DNA from: Andreesenia angusta
Lineage (GTDB): Bacteria > Bacillota > Clostridia > Tissierellales > Gottschalkiaceae
Length of the DNA stretch: 44,072 bases
Reading direction: 5' to 3'
Assembly: GCA_030537835.1 (NCBI GenBank)
Contig: JAUNVB010000006.1
Coordinates: forward strand, 1-44,072
In this document: piece after piece, positions 1-7,721 of the stretch
Layout: each line of letters begins with the position of its first letter
Numbering within the stretch: the first letter of the stretch is position 1
Position numbers and translations under genes: made by a program
Notes under the pieces: model-generated
Database searches by the model: none
Seen by the model: only the letters and a program-made list of their open reading frames with translations
Told to the model about the DNA's origin: nothing

Positions 1-533
1 ATTATATTATTTTTAGCTGCCCATTTAATAGATCTTATAGCATATTCAGATATCTCATCTCTATCAGAGAATTCTATTTCCTCTAAATCTCCATTTTCTT
101 GATTGTCTTTAAAATATCTATCAACTATAACGGCTACATCTTCTCTAGTCACTTCTTTTTCAGGAGCAAAGAGATTTTCACCTATTCCTTTAACTATGCC
201 GTTTTTAGCTGCCCATTTAACACTATTAGCATAATATGCATTAGAATCTACGTCGTCAAATTCACGACCATCGATTACTTCTGATATATTTGCTTTTCTA
301 CCAAGTACAGTTACAAACATACCTCTAGTTATATCTGCATTTGGAGCAAATTCATCCTCATTTACACCTTTGAATAAATTTAAATCTAGAGCTTCTTGAA
401 TAGCATTAGCATACCAAGCATCTGGATCTAAATCTTTAAAGTCTTCAATATTCTTAGCAAATGAAATACTGCTCAACGAAAGCATTGCAATAGTTGAAAT
501 TAATAAAGTTTTTTTACATTTTTTGAATAACAA
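1..533 (-). CDS. SLH-domain surface protein, N-terminal part (runs off the left edge)
   Basis: An exported cell-surface protein anchored by S-layer homology (SLH) domains, which bind pyruvylated or otherwise decorated secondary cell-wall polymer. The visible 177 residues begin with a basic, hydrophobic signal peptide (MLFKKCKKTLLISTIAMLSL, probable cleavage after SISFA), followed by three SLH-like units at roughly residues 27-70, 85-130 and 145-177. These carry the typical W-[AY]-A-x-A and ITR motifs, for example DPDAWYANAIQEA, NADITRGMFVTVLG and SVKWAAKNGIVKG. I chose the TTG at 533 because GGAG lies 8-9 bases before it and the signal peptide reads straight through. The C-terminal effector region lies outside the window, so the enzymatic or structural role is unknown. 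It is divergent from the EF-G-like gene. Confidence 0.88.
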   Translation of the reverse strand, partial: MLFKKCKKTLLISTIAMLSLSSISFAKNIEDFKDLDPDAWYANAIQEALDLNLFKGVNEDEFAPNADITRGMFVTVLGRKANISEVIDGREFDDVDSNAYYANSVKWAAKNGIVKGIGENLFAPEKEVTREDVAVIVDRYFKDNQENGDLEEIEFSDRDEISEYAIRSIKWAAKNNI

Positions 534-558
534 ATAATCACTCCGTTCATTATTTTTA

Positions 559-598
559 TATCTTATCCTAATGATTTAGAACCACTGTAGATAAGATA
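559..598 (-). promoter_or_regulatory. Leader stem-loop in front of the SLH gene
   Basis: TATCTTATC (559-567) and GATAAGATA (590-598) form a perfect 9-bp inverted repeat with a 22-base loop. It lies between the putative -10 box and the ribosome site, so it would be in the 5' untranslated RNA or at the transcription start. It could be an RNA hairpin or a protein-binding site. Confidence 0.35.
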
Positions 599-606
599 AC
601 AAATAT

Positions 607-612
607 ATTATA
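607..612 (-). promoter_or_regulatory. -10 box (TATAAT) for the SLH gene
   Basis: A TATAAT reads leftward at 612-607, about 75 bases before the TTG start of the SLH gene. No convincing -35 hexamer is visible. Confidence 0.4.
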
Positions 613-665
613 CAATATATTTAAGAAATTATGTATTAAAAGCAGAATTAATTTAAATAAATACT

Positions 666-717
666 TACTCTTATATTTTTAGATTAAAAGAATCTAAAAG
701 TGGTATAAATAAGAGTA
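666..717 (+). repeat. Two-part inverted repeat upstream of the EF-G-like gene
   Basis: An outer stem TACTCTTAT/ATAAGAGTA (666-674 with 709-717) encloses an inner stem TTTTAGATT/AATCTAAAA (77-85 and 91-99 past 600) with a 5-base loop; the two stems are joined by unequal bulges. It lacks a U-tract, so it is not a normal terminator. A 14-bp palindrome, ATATGATATCATAT, follows at 747-760. Both precede the ribosome site of the gene at 800 and may be regulatory. Confidence 0.4.
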
Positions 718-799
718 TAGAAATATAGATGAAATTCATAGTCTTTATATGATATCATATAGTATAAAGCATGAAAAAAATAGGAGATGATTAAAAAAT

Positions 800-2767
800 A
801 TGAATACGTATGAAAGTGATAAAATTAGAAACATTGCAGTATTAGGACATAGTGGTTCAGGAAAAAGTATACTTAAAGAAGCTATTCTATTCAGTACAGG
901 AGAAATAGAAGAGCCACCTACAGCTAATAAAGCTATGAGTTCGGATATGAATCTCTTTTCAGTAGAGTGGAAAGGTTATAAATATAATTTTATAGATACA
1001 CCAGGTTATGCTGATTTTTATAGTGAGGTAGTTTCAGGAATATCAGCAGCAGCAGGGGCTATTATAATAGTTGATGGAACTGAAGACTTACAAGTTGGAA
1101 CTGATAAGGCACTTGAAATAACGGATGAATTAGGGATACCTAAGATTTTGTTTGTAAATAAAATAGATTCACCGACTGCTAATTATTATAAGATAATTGA
1201 GCAATTGAGAGAGAGATATGGAAAGAAAATTGCTCCATTTCATGTTCCAATAGGTGAATCAGAAGATTTTAAAGGATATGTTAATGTTGTTGAGCTTTTT
1301 GCAAGAGAGTATGATAAATCTCAAGAGAGATGCTTTACAGTAGATATACCTAAGGATATGGATAATGAGATAAAAGAAGTAAGAGATATGTTAATGGAAT
1401 CAGTTGCAGAGTCTGATGAAGTCCTTTTAGAGAAATACTTCTCAGATGAAGAATTCGATAAGGATGAAATCCATTTAGGGTTAAAAAAAGCAGTTATAAA
1501 TGGTGATTTAATACCAGTGCTATGTGGTTCGACTCTTAAAAATATTGGTGTTCATACATTAATGTGGATGGCGAAAGATTATTTCCCATCACCTGTAGAT
1601 AATGAATATGACTTAGATGCAGATTTTGCAGGACAAGTATTCAAGACCATAATAAATTCAAAAGAAGATAAGGTATCTATTTTAAAAGTGTTACAGGGAA
1701 GGTTAACAGCTAATAGAAATGTATTTAATGTTAATAAGAATCAATCTGAAAAGATATCGAATATCTATGGTTATACTACTGGTCCTATTAAAGAGATTAT
1801 AGAAGCATCTACTGGGGATATAGTAGCTATATTAAATGCTGAATCGTTTGAGACTGGAGATACTATATCTGCGAATTCAGAATTTATGCCTTATAGAGAA
1901 TTAGTATTTCCAAAGCCGCAGACATTATCAGGAATAAAGTCTGTAGATGCTTCAAAGAAGAAAGAATTACTTGAAGCACTAAAGATACTACAAGAAGAAG
2001 ATAAGGCATTAGAGGTAGAATTTGATGGTGAAGGGTATCAAACAGTAATTGGAACTCAAGGCGAATTACATTTAAATACGATTAAGAAAAAATTAGAAGA
2101 TAAATTTGGAATCAAAATAGAGATTGTTGAATACAAAGTTCCATATAAAGAAACGATAAAAACTGATGCGAAAGCTGAAGTAAAGCTTAATAGAACGGTA
2201 GATGATAGAGGAGAGTTTGCGGAAGTGCATTTAGAACTAAGCCCTATCGAAGAAGGATTTATATTTGAAGATTTAGTTAAGGGTGGAGTAATACCTGAAG
2301 AATATTCGAATTATGTCGAAGAGGGTGTTAGAGAAGCTGTAGAAGAAGGTGTACTTGGAGGATATCCAGTTACTAATATTAAGGTTAGTTTTTATGGCGG
2401 ATCTTATAATCCTGTAGATTCTAATGGAGCAGCTTTTAAAGAAGCGGCAAAAATGGCATTTAAAAAAGGGTTGAGTCTAGCTTCACCTACATTAATCGAG
2501 CCGATAATGACTATTAGGGTAACGACTAAAGAAGATAATATCGGAGATATAATGGGAGATTTAACTAAGAGAAGAGCTAAGATACAAGGTATGGAACCAG
2601 CTGATGAGATGTTTAATCAGACGGTGATAGCGGAAGTACCACAAAAAGAAATATTGCATTATTTAAATGATTTAAGATCTATGACTTCAGGAAGAGGATA
2701 TTTTGATATGGAGTTTAATAGATATGAAGAAGTACCAGAAAAAATAACTGGTGATATTATTAAATAG
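800..2767 (+). CDS. EF-G-like translational GTPase paralogue (EF-G-2 type)
   Basis: A 655-residue relative of elongation factor G, acting on ribosomes in the cytoplasm, though its exact role is not established. It keeps the P-loop GHSGSGKS (16-23), DTPG (66-69), NKID (120-123) and a CGS G5 motif, then domains II-V, ending in the EF-G-type LRSMTSGRGYFDMEFNRYEE stretch. Compared with canonical EF-G the linker holding the switch I RGITI motif is about eight residues shorter and has no equivalent Thr. DTPGHVDF is DTPGYADF, so the catalytic His is Tyr. The domain IV loop reads GGSYNPVDSN instead of DGSYHDVDS. These traits fit the EF-G-2 branch (as in Thermus) more than fusA. AGGAGATGA lies just before the ATG. 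It stands alone with its own terminator. Confidence 0.85.
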   Translation: MNTYESDKIRNIAVLGHSGSGKSILKEAILFSTGEIEEPPTANKAMSSDMNLFSVEWKGYKYNFIDTPGYADFYSEVVSGISAAAGAIIIVDGTEDLQVGTDKALEITDELGIPKILFVNKIDSPTANYYKIIEQLRERYGKKIAPFHVPIGESEDFKGYVNVVELFAREYDKSQERCFTVDIPKDMDNEIKEVRDMLMESVAESDEVLLEKYFSDEEFDKDEIHLGLKKAVINGDLIPVLCGSTLKNIGVHTLMWMAKDYFPSPVDNEYDLDADFAGQVFKTIINSKEDKVSILKVLQGRLTANRNVFNVNKNQSEKISNIYGYTTGPIKEIIEASTGDIVAILNAESFETGDTISANSEFMPYRELVFPKPQTLSGIKSVDASKKKELLEALKILQEEDKALEVEFDGEGYQTVIGTQGELHLNTIKKKLEDKFGIKIEIVEYKVPYKETIKTDAKAEVKLNRTVDDRGEFAEVHLELSPIEEGFIFEDLVKGGVIPEEYSNYVEEGVREAVEEGVLGGYPVTNIKVSFYGGSYNPVDSNGAAFKEAAKMAFKKGLSLASPTLIEPIMTIRVTTKEDNIGDIMGDLTKRRAKIQGMEPADEMFNQTVIAEVPQKEILHYLNDLRSMTSGRGYFDMEFNRYEEVPEKITGDIIK

Positions 2768-2775
2768 AAAAAATG

Positions 2776-2816
2776 ATGAGTTTAGGATAAGAATTTTATC
2801 TTAAACTCATTTTTTT
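2776..2816 (+). terminator. Intrinsic terminator of the EF-G-like gene
   Basis: A 15-bp stem (2776-2790 with 2796-2810, one G-U pair) is followed directly by a run of T, nine bases past the stop codon. Confidence 0.88.
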
Positions 2817-2824
2817 ATAATAAA

Positions 2825-2854
2825 TATTAACATAATAATATTATGTTAAGTAAT
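2825..2854. repeat. dif-like repeat, copy 1 (next to the recombinase gene)
   Basis: A 30-base sequence whose core is a perfect 9-bp inverted repeat (TTAACATAA / TTATGTTAA) around 5 bases. The right arm TTATGTTAAGT (2841-2851) matches the XerD arm of E. coli dif (TTATGTTAAAT, recalled) at 10 of 11 positions. A 28/30-identical direct copy lies at 4914-4943. This copy ends 30 bases beyond the stop codon of the tyrosine recombinase gene. The repeat is seen; its function as a recombination site is inference. Confidence 0.5.
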
Positions 2855-2883
2855 ATGCAAATAAAACAGCTAATAACAGTAGT

Positions 2884-3837
2884 TTAGTTATTAGCTAAAG
2901 GGTTTCTACTTATTGCATCTCTCAATCTATCATCATCGACATGAGTGTATATTTGAGTAGTTGATACATTTTCATGTCCTAAAATTTGTTGTAATGCACG
3001 AATATCCACATCGCCGTATTTATACATCAGAGTAGCCGCGGTATGACGTAATTTATGAACGGAATACTTATCCGGATCAAGACCGGCCAGTTTTATATAT
3101 TTCTTAACCATATGTTGAACTGTTTTCTCATTAAGTCTATTTCGTTGACGAGATATAAATAGTGCCTTAGGTTCCTTTAATCTCTCTTTAGGTCTAACTT
3201 CTATATAGTCATTAATTGCTTCAACACAAGCTATATTTAAATATATAGTTCTTTCTTTATCGCCTTTACCTATTACAGTCAATATATCTCCTCGTATTTT
3301 ATCAAGATCTATGCTGACGAGCTCGGAAAGCCTTAGCCCACAATTGAGGAATAATGTTATGATTGCATAATCTCTTTCTTTGTTTTTTCCGCCAGCTTCT
3401 TTAACTGTATCTAAAAGCCTCTCAGCCTCTGGAAGGGAAAGGTAGATAGGTTGACGACTGTTTATTTTAGGAGATTCTAATTGAGTAGCTGGATTATTAT
3501 CAATTATCTTTCTTATATCGTAGAGATAATTAAAAAATGACCTTATAGAAGCTACTTTTCTAGCTTTTGTAGAATTCTTATTATCTCTCTTATCATCTAC
3601 ATAGGAGATATAAGCATGTAAATCCTCCAATTTTACACGTTTTAAAATCTCTTCATCTAAATCGAAGATAACTATATTATCAAAGTCTTCATCGTTAGGA
3701 AGCATTCTATATCTGATTTTCAAAAATTTGAAGAATATAATTAAATCATAACTATATTCTTTAACAGTATTAGAAGATTTACCTTTTATAGTTTTAATAT
3801 AGTTAAGAAAATCTTCTAGTATTATAGGAATTTCCAA
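2884..3837 (-). CDS. Tyrosine recombinase, XerC/XerD type
   Basis: A 317-residue site-specific recombinase that would break and rejoin DNA through a 3'-phosphotyrosine. It has an N-terminal SAM-like core-binding domain (about 5-110) and a C-terminal catalytic domain with all expected residues: R169 (GLRLSE), K191 (IGKGDKERTIYL), H261 and R264 (HKLRHTAAT), H288 (LGHENVSTTQ) and Y297. Length and motifs match chromosome-dimer resolvases rather than long phage integrases. The start is TTG with GAGGTGAT upstream. It has its own promoter, a perfect 32-base palindrome just upstream of it, and a dif-like repeat just past its 3' end. It could be the housekeeping Xer protein or belong to a small mobile unit; which one cannot be settled here. 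Confidence 0.9.
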   Translation of the reverse strand: MEIPIILEDFLNYIKTIKGKSSNTVKEYSYDLIIFFKFLKIRYRMLPNDEDFDNIVIFDLDEEILKRVKLEDLHAYISYVDDKRDNKNSTKARKVASIRSFFNYLYDIRKIIDNNPATQLESPKINSRQPIYLSLPEAERLLDTVKEAGGKNKERDYAIITLFLNCGLRLSELVSIDLDKIRGDILTVIGKGDKERTIYLNIACVEAINDYIEVRPKERLKEPKALFISRQRNRLNEKTVQHMVKKYIKLAGLDPDKYSVHKLRHTAATLMYKYGDVDIRALQQILGHENVSTTQIYTHVDDDRLRDAISRNPLANN

Positions 3838-3856
3838 AAAATCACCTCTTTTATAT

Positions 3857-3885
3857 ATTATATATGAATTACTGCACTACTTCAA
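3857..3885 (-). promoter_or_regulatory. Promoter of the tyrosine recombinase gene
   Basis: Reading leftward, TTGAAG (3885-3880) and TATAAT (3862-3857) are separated by exactly 17 bases and sit just ahead of the GAGGTGAT ribosome site. Confidence 0.7.
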
Positions 3886-3888
3886 TGC

Positions 3889-3920
3889 GAGTTATACAAA
3901 ATATACATTTTGTATAACTC
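3889..3920. promoter_or_regulatory. Perfect 32-base palindrome upstream of the recombinase promoter
   Basis: GAGTTATACAAAAT, a 4-base centre ATAC, then the exact complement ATTTTGTATAACTC. It begins four bases beyond the -35 hexamer and lies past the mgtC terminator, so it should be in neither transcript. That favours a DNA-protein binding site (operator or recombinase site) over an RNA hairpin. Confidence 0.55.
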
Positions 3921-3940
3921 AAAAACCATTTTTATTAAAT

Positions 3941-3990
3941 AAAAAATGCCTTATAACCCTGTGTTTACAAGGTGTACAGGGTTATAAGGC
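3941..3990 (-). terminator. Intrinsic terminator of the MgtC-family gene
   Basis: A perfect 15-bp stem GCCTTATAACCCTGT with its complement (3948-3962 and 3976-3990) and a 13-base loop. On the minus strand it is followed by ATTTTTT. It lies about 60 bases past the mgtC-like stop. Confidence 0.85.
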
Positions 3991-4048
3991 TTATTTCTTA
4001 ACTTTTCAGTTTTTTTCATTCTCAATAAGAAAATATCTATCGATTTCT

Positions 4049-4774
4049 TTATTTTAATATATAGAGCGATTTAATCTCGTCGATTTCACCTAGATGAAAT
4101 AATTCATCAAAAAATTCTGACTTGGATTCTAATAGGCTCGCATCAATCGTATAATGATTCCTGTGGTATATAGTTTCTTCTTTCATTACATAGTAATAAT
4201 GATCTGCTAATAGAGTGACTTTTTTATCTTTAAAGAAATTTCTAATCTCTTTAGATAATTCTGGTTGATTTATATAAGCTACTTCAAAATTTATTGGGTC
4301 TGGTGCTCTAAATAGCTTTTTAGAAACAGTTAATGTAATTAATACCATAATTGTACTCAGAGTCATTGTGAAGAAATATCCCATACCAAATCCAACTCCT
4401 AATGCAGCGGTAGTCCAAATAGATGCAGCTGTTGTAAGCCCTCTTACTCTCTTCTTACTAATGATAATAGTTCCCGCTCCTAAGAAACCTACTCCACTAA
4501 CTACTTGAGCTACTATTCTTGTAAGATCTGTTCTTATGACTAGAGCCGATTCCTCACTAGCCTTGACCATACTTATAGCGGTAAGCGCTATTTTTATCTG
4601 TATTATTGAAAAAAGACAAGAACCTACTACGACTAATATATGGGTCCTCAATCCAGCTTCATGTCCCTTCTTCTCCCTTTCATAGCCTATTAATCCACCT
4701 GCGATTATAGCTGCGAATAGTCTTATTATTATTTCCTTAGGTGTCAATGACAATAAGTCAAAAGGTGATTCCAT
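4049..4774 (-). CDS. MgtC/SapB family membrane protein
   Basis: A 241-residue inner-membrane protein of the MgtC/SapB family. It has about four or five hydrophobic segments in residues 15-150 and a soluble C-terminal domain of about 90 residues. The family signature is clear: RLFAAIIAGGLIGYEREKKG, then HEAGLRTHILVVVGS, then GVGFLGAGTII and GLTTAASIWTTAALGVG. MgtC proteins are tied to low-magnesium growth and modulation of the F-type ATP synthase; a role here is by family only. A GTG lies five codons earlier, but it overlaps the ribosome site GGAGG, so ATG at 4774 (8 bases downstream of GGAGG) is preferred. It is monocistronic with its own promoter and terminator. Confidence 0.88.
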   Translation of the reverse strand: MESPFDLLSLTPKEIIIRLFAAIIAGGLIGYEREKKGHEAGLRTHILVVVGSCLFSIIQIKIALTAISMVKASEESALVIRTDLTRIVAQVVSGVGFLGAGTIIISKKRVRGLTTAASIWTTAALGVGFGMGYFFTMTLSTIMVLITLTVSKKLFRAPDPINFEVAYINQPELSKEIRNFFKDKKVTLLADHYYYVMKEETIYHRNHYTIDASLLESKSEFFDELFHLGEIDEIKSLYILK

Positions 4775-4831
4775 ATTATCATCCTCCACTTTTGATTATA
4801 TAAAAATCAAGATTTTAGTATATTATCCTAT

Positions 4832-4840
4832 ATTATATCA
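4832..4840 (-). promoter_or_regulatory. Extended -10 promoter of the MgtC-family gene
   Basis: TGATATAAT reads leftward at 4840-4832, about 58 bases before the start. There is no good -35, as expected for an extended -10 (TGnTATAAT) promoter. Confidence 0.5.
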
Positions 4841-4913
4841 GATTAGTAGTTTTAATAATAATTATTTTATTAATTAAAATCTATTTCTCTAAAAAGTCGA
4901 TTTAATGCATCTA

Positions 4914-4943
4914 TATTAACATAATAATATTAGGTAAAGTAAT
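4914..4943. repeat. dif-like repeat, copy 2 (upstream of the M3 peptidase)
   Basis: Matches 2825-2854 at 28 of 30 positions in direct orientation. The right arm TTAGGTAAAGT agrees with the B. subtilis dif XerD arm (TTATGTAAACT, recalled) at 9 of 11. The two copies are 2089 bases apart and enclose only the recombinase and mgtC-like genes. Confidence 0.45.
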
Positions 4944-4969
4944 TTTATCTCTTTGAATGATTGTGAATA

Positions 4970-4978
4970 TGGTATAAT
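4970..4978 (+). promoter_or_regulatory. Extended -10 promoter of the M3 peptidase gene
   Basis: TGGTATAAT lies 36 bases before the ATG. TTGAAT is 14 bases upstream, which is too close for a classic -35. Confidence 0.5.
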
Positions 4979-5013
4979 AAAATAATATATAATCTATATT
5001 AGGAGAGATAATT

Positions 5014-6387
5014 ATGTGGGATTTAAATAGCTTATATGGTGATTTTAACACAGATGAATTTGAATCAGATCTAAACACTATAGAAAAATGTCTTGAAATA
5101 TTTAAAAAAGATGAATCAAAGGCTAAAGATGATGAGATTTATAGAGAATTCTATACTGTATTCAATAGAGCTATGACCTATTCAAATCTAAGATATATTG
5201 CAAGAATAGATAAATCAGAATCAGCTAAGTATATGAATTATTTAAGAAGTATCTATAATGAAATTAGAGATATGAGGAATGAAAATGATATAAGCATTAT
5301 ATTAAAGCCTTCGTCAGATATATTTAGAGATATGTATTATTCTAATAGAAATAATGAGTTCGTATCTGCTTATTGTCTAACAGGAATAAAGAAAAACACT
5401 AATATAATAGCTAAGTCTAAAAATTATGATGATGTACTATCTATGGCTATAGATAAATATCAGTTTACGGAAAAAGTATTTGAAAATATGAATATATCTA
5501 TAGAAAATTTAATTCCTAAATTTCATAAGCATTATAGAGAAAATAATTATTATAAAATATATAATGATTATGAGACAGAGGATATAAGTTATGAAGAAGC
5601 ACAGTCTATTATAAATAATACAATAGACGGATTCTCTAGAGATGCATATTTTTGGGTAAAAAAGGCATTCGATTTTAATTGGATAGATATAGATCCAAAG
5701 TCAGAAGATCCTTTCTGTATAAACATACCTTCTATTTCAGAATTTAGATTAAAATTAAAATACAAAAATGACCTCAGATCCTTATTGTCTCTTTCACATG
5801 AATTAGGCCATGGATACCACGGAAGTACCTTATATGGGACAGATATCTTGGATTATAGATATCCCCTATCTATTGGTGAATCTTCCGCACTGTTTTTTGA
5901 GGAATTAATTTATGAGAACCTTCCCAAGAAATATAAATCTAAAGAAATATATAATTTAAATACTACTTTATTTACTATCGATGTCTATGCTAGATATTTA
6001 TTTGAGAAAAAAGTTTTTGAAAATATAGATTCTAATTATCTAAATCCAGAGACATTAGATGGGTTTATGTATGATTCTTTAAAATATTGTTACGGGAATA
6101 TTCATGGTTTAGATAAGAGATTATGGCAATACAAATCGCATTACTACAATCTCTTAAGGCCGTTTTATAATATAACTTATATATATGGATTATTTATAGC
6201 TAAGCTCATATATTCTGAATATAAAGAAAATCCTGTAAATTTTGATAGAAAGTATAAAGAATTCTATTCAAGATCTAATAAAGTTCATATAGTTGAAAAT
6301 ATGAAAGATAGTTTTGATTTAGATATAGAAGATTATTCAGTATGGAAAAATTTTGAAAAGATAATAGAGAAATCTATAGAAGAATAA
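5014..6387 (+). CDS. M3 family zinc oligopeptidase (PepF-like)
   Basis: A cytoplasmic zinc metallopeptidase expected to cleave short peptides. The gluzincin motif is intact: H262-E263-L264-G265-H266 (SHELGHGYH), with the third ligand in GESSALFFEELIYEN (E289, E297 region). The C-terminal half is the helical M3 catalytic fold with the conserved late segment YYNLLRPFYNITYIYG. At 457 residues it is shorter than the usual 560-600 of PepF/PepO-like oligoendopeptidases; the shortening is in the N-terminal half. The start ATG follows AGGAGAGATAATT. It faces the symporter gene and shares a terminator with it. Confidence 0.87.
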   Translation: MWDLNSLYGDFNTDEFESDLNTIEKCLEIFKKDESKAKDDEIYREFYTVFNRAMTYSNLRYIARIDKSESAKYMNYLRSIYNEIRDMRNENDISIILKPSSDIFRDMYYSNRNNEFVSAYCLTGIKKNTNIIAKSKNYDDVLSMAIDKYQFTEKVFENMNISIENLIPKFHKHYRENNYYKIYNDYETEDISYEEAQSIINNTIDGFSRDAYFWVKKAFDFNWIDIDPKSEDPFCINIPSISEFRLKLKYKNDLRSLLSLSHELGHGYHGSTLYGTDILDYRYPLSIGESSALFFEELIYENLPKKYKSKEIYNLNTTLFTIDVYARYLFEKKVFENIDSNYLNPETLDGFMYDSLKYCYGNIHGLDKRLWQYKSHYYNLLRPFYNITYIYGLFIAKLIYSEYKENPVNFDRKYKEFYSRSNKVHIVENMKDSFDLDIEDYSVWKNFEKIIEKSIEE

Positions 6388-6388
6388 T

Positions 6389-6425
6389 AAAAACCTTTAA
6401 AACTATATAGTTTTAAAGGTTTTTA
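6389..6425. terminator. Bidirectional terminator between M3 peptidase and symporter
   Basis: A perfect 15-bp stem (AAAACCTTTAAAACT with its complement) and 4-base loop ATAT. A-tract on the left and T-tract on the right let it serve both converging genes. Confidence 0.9.
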
Positions 6426-6428
6426 TAT

Positions 6429-7697
6429 CTAACTATTCATCTGCTCTCTATCTAGCATATCGTTTTGATGCGCTGCTATAGTCGTACATACAGCATCACC
6501 GGTGACATTAATTGCCGTTCTAGTCATATCTAGTATTCTGTCTATACCCATTATCATAGCAATTCCTTCAACAGGTAGACCTACAGAATTAAAAACCATA
6601 GATAATGTTATCAATCCAACCGATGGTATTCCTGCTGTACCTATCGATGCAAGTGTAGCGGCAGCTATTACTGTCATATAATCTGACATAGTAAGATCGA
6701 TATTGAATGCTTGAGATACGAACACAACCGCAACACCTTGCATTATTGCTGTACCATCCATATTGATTGTAGCACCTAATGGTATTGTGAATGCAGAAAC
6801 TTTTTTAGATACCCCCATCTCTTCTAGGGTATTTATACTAAGTGGAACGGTTGCATTAGAGCTAGCCGTTGAAAAAGCAAATCCCATAACTGGGAAAAAT
6901 TTCTTTAAGAATTTAAATGGATTTACACCAGTAAATATTTTTAATAATAACATATATATTATTAGACATTGTACAGCTAGACTCGATATAACTCCTAAAG
7001 TATATTTAAGAAGCTCTGCTAATGCTTCAAACCCTATATCAGAGAAAGTTCTAGCAACTAAACAAAATACACCTATAGGTGCAACTTTCATAACTAGCAT
7101 AGTCATTTCCATCATAAGTTCATTCAATTCCGAGAACAAATTAGCTATCCCCTCGACTCTTTGACCTAATTTTGCAAGTAGAACACCTACTATAAGCGCA
7201 AAGAATATTAATTGTAGCATATTCCCTTCTGCTAAACCATTTATTGGATTAGTAGGTATTATATCTAATAATGTCTCAGTAAAATTAGGAGCTTCCATAG
7301 CCTTAGCAGTAGTATCTCCTATCTCAGATATGCTCATATTCATTCCCTTACCAGGGTTTATTAAATTACCTATAAATAATGCTGATGCAATTGCTAAAGA
7401 AGTAGTAAATATATAGAAAATTATTGCTCTAACCCCTACTTTACCAAGCTTCTTACTATCTCCCATAGACATGCTTCCAGTAACTAATGAAGCAAATACT
7501 AGAGGGACTACGAGCATTTGCATACCTCTTATAAAGCCTTGTCCTACGACTTGAAATAGACCATCAACTAAGTATTTATTCTTAATATTTCCATCTGGTA
7601 CAAGATAGTGAAGTATAATACCTAGAATAACCCCAGATATTAAGCCTATGAATATTTTAGACGTAAGACTTAATTCTTTCTTTTTCTTTACAGCCAT
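6429..7697 (-). CDS. Dicarboxylate/amino acid:cation symporter (DAACS family)
   Basis: A 422-residue sodium- or proton-coupled transporter for glutamate/aspartate or C4-dicarboxylates, in the cytoplasmic membrane. Family hallmarks are present in order: the serine-rich hairpin FSTASSNATVPLSI, GATINMDGTAIMQG in TM7, the hairpin-2 segment ASIGTAGIPSVGLI, and DRILDMTRTAINVTGDAV in TM8. The Asp and Arg of TM8 suggest acidic amino-acid substrates, as in GltP/GltT. The start ATG follows AGGAGG. It sits 24 bases downstream of the RmlD-like gene and probably shares its transcript. Confidence 0.92.
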   Translation of the reverse strand: MAVKKKKELSLTSKIFIGLISGVILGIILHYLVPDGNIKNKYLVDGLFQVVGQGFIRGMQMLVVPLVFASLVTGSMSMGDSKKLGKVGVRAIIFYIFTTSLAIASALFIGNLINPGKGMNMSISEIGDTTAKAMEAPNFTETLLDIIPTNPINGLAEGNMLQLIFFALIVGVLLAKLGQRVEGIANLFSELNELMMEMTMLVMKVAPIGVFCLVARTFSDIGFEALAELLKYTLGVISSLAVQCLIIYMLLLKIFTGVNPFKFLKKFFPVMGFAFSTASSNATVPLSINTLEEMGVSKKVSAFTIPLGATINMDGTAIMQGVAVVFVSQAFNIDLTMSDYMTVIAAATLASIGTAGIPSVGLITLSMVFNSVGLPVEGIAMIMGIDRILDMTRTAINVTGDAVCTTIAAHQNDMLDREQMNS

Positions 7698-7721
7698 AAT
7701 ATCCTCCTAAACTATATTTTA

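Noticed and set aside
2884..3837. Recombinase as a phage or conjugative-element integrase
   Set aside because: Length and motifs are XerC/D-like, and no phage, relaxase or other mobile-element genes are nearby.
4049..4789. GTG start at 4789 for the MgtC-family gene
   Set aside because: The GTG overlaps GGAGG, which is the ribosome site for ATG 4774. The same reasoning moved starts of the GNAT, rnhA, mtnN, luxS and cmk genes.
6763..7164. Open frame on the plus strand inside the symporter gene
   Set aside because: It is antisense to strongly conserved transporter motifs, with no ribosome site; a chance frame. Similar antisense frames inside aspC, rimO, ftsK and others were dropped for the same reason.
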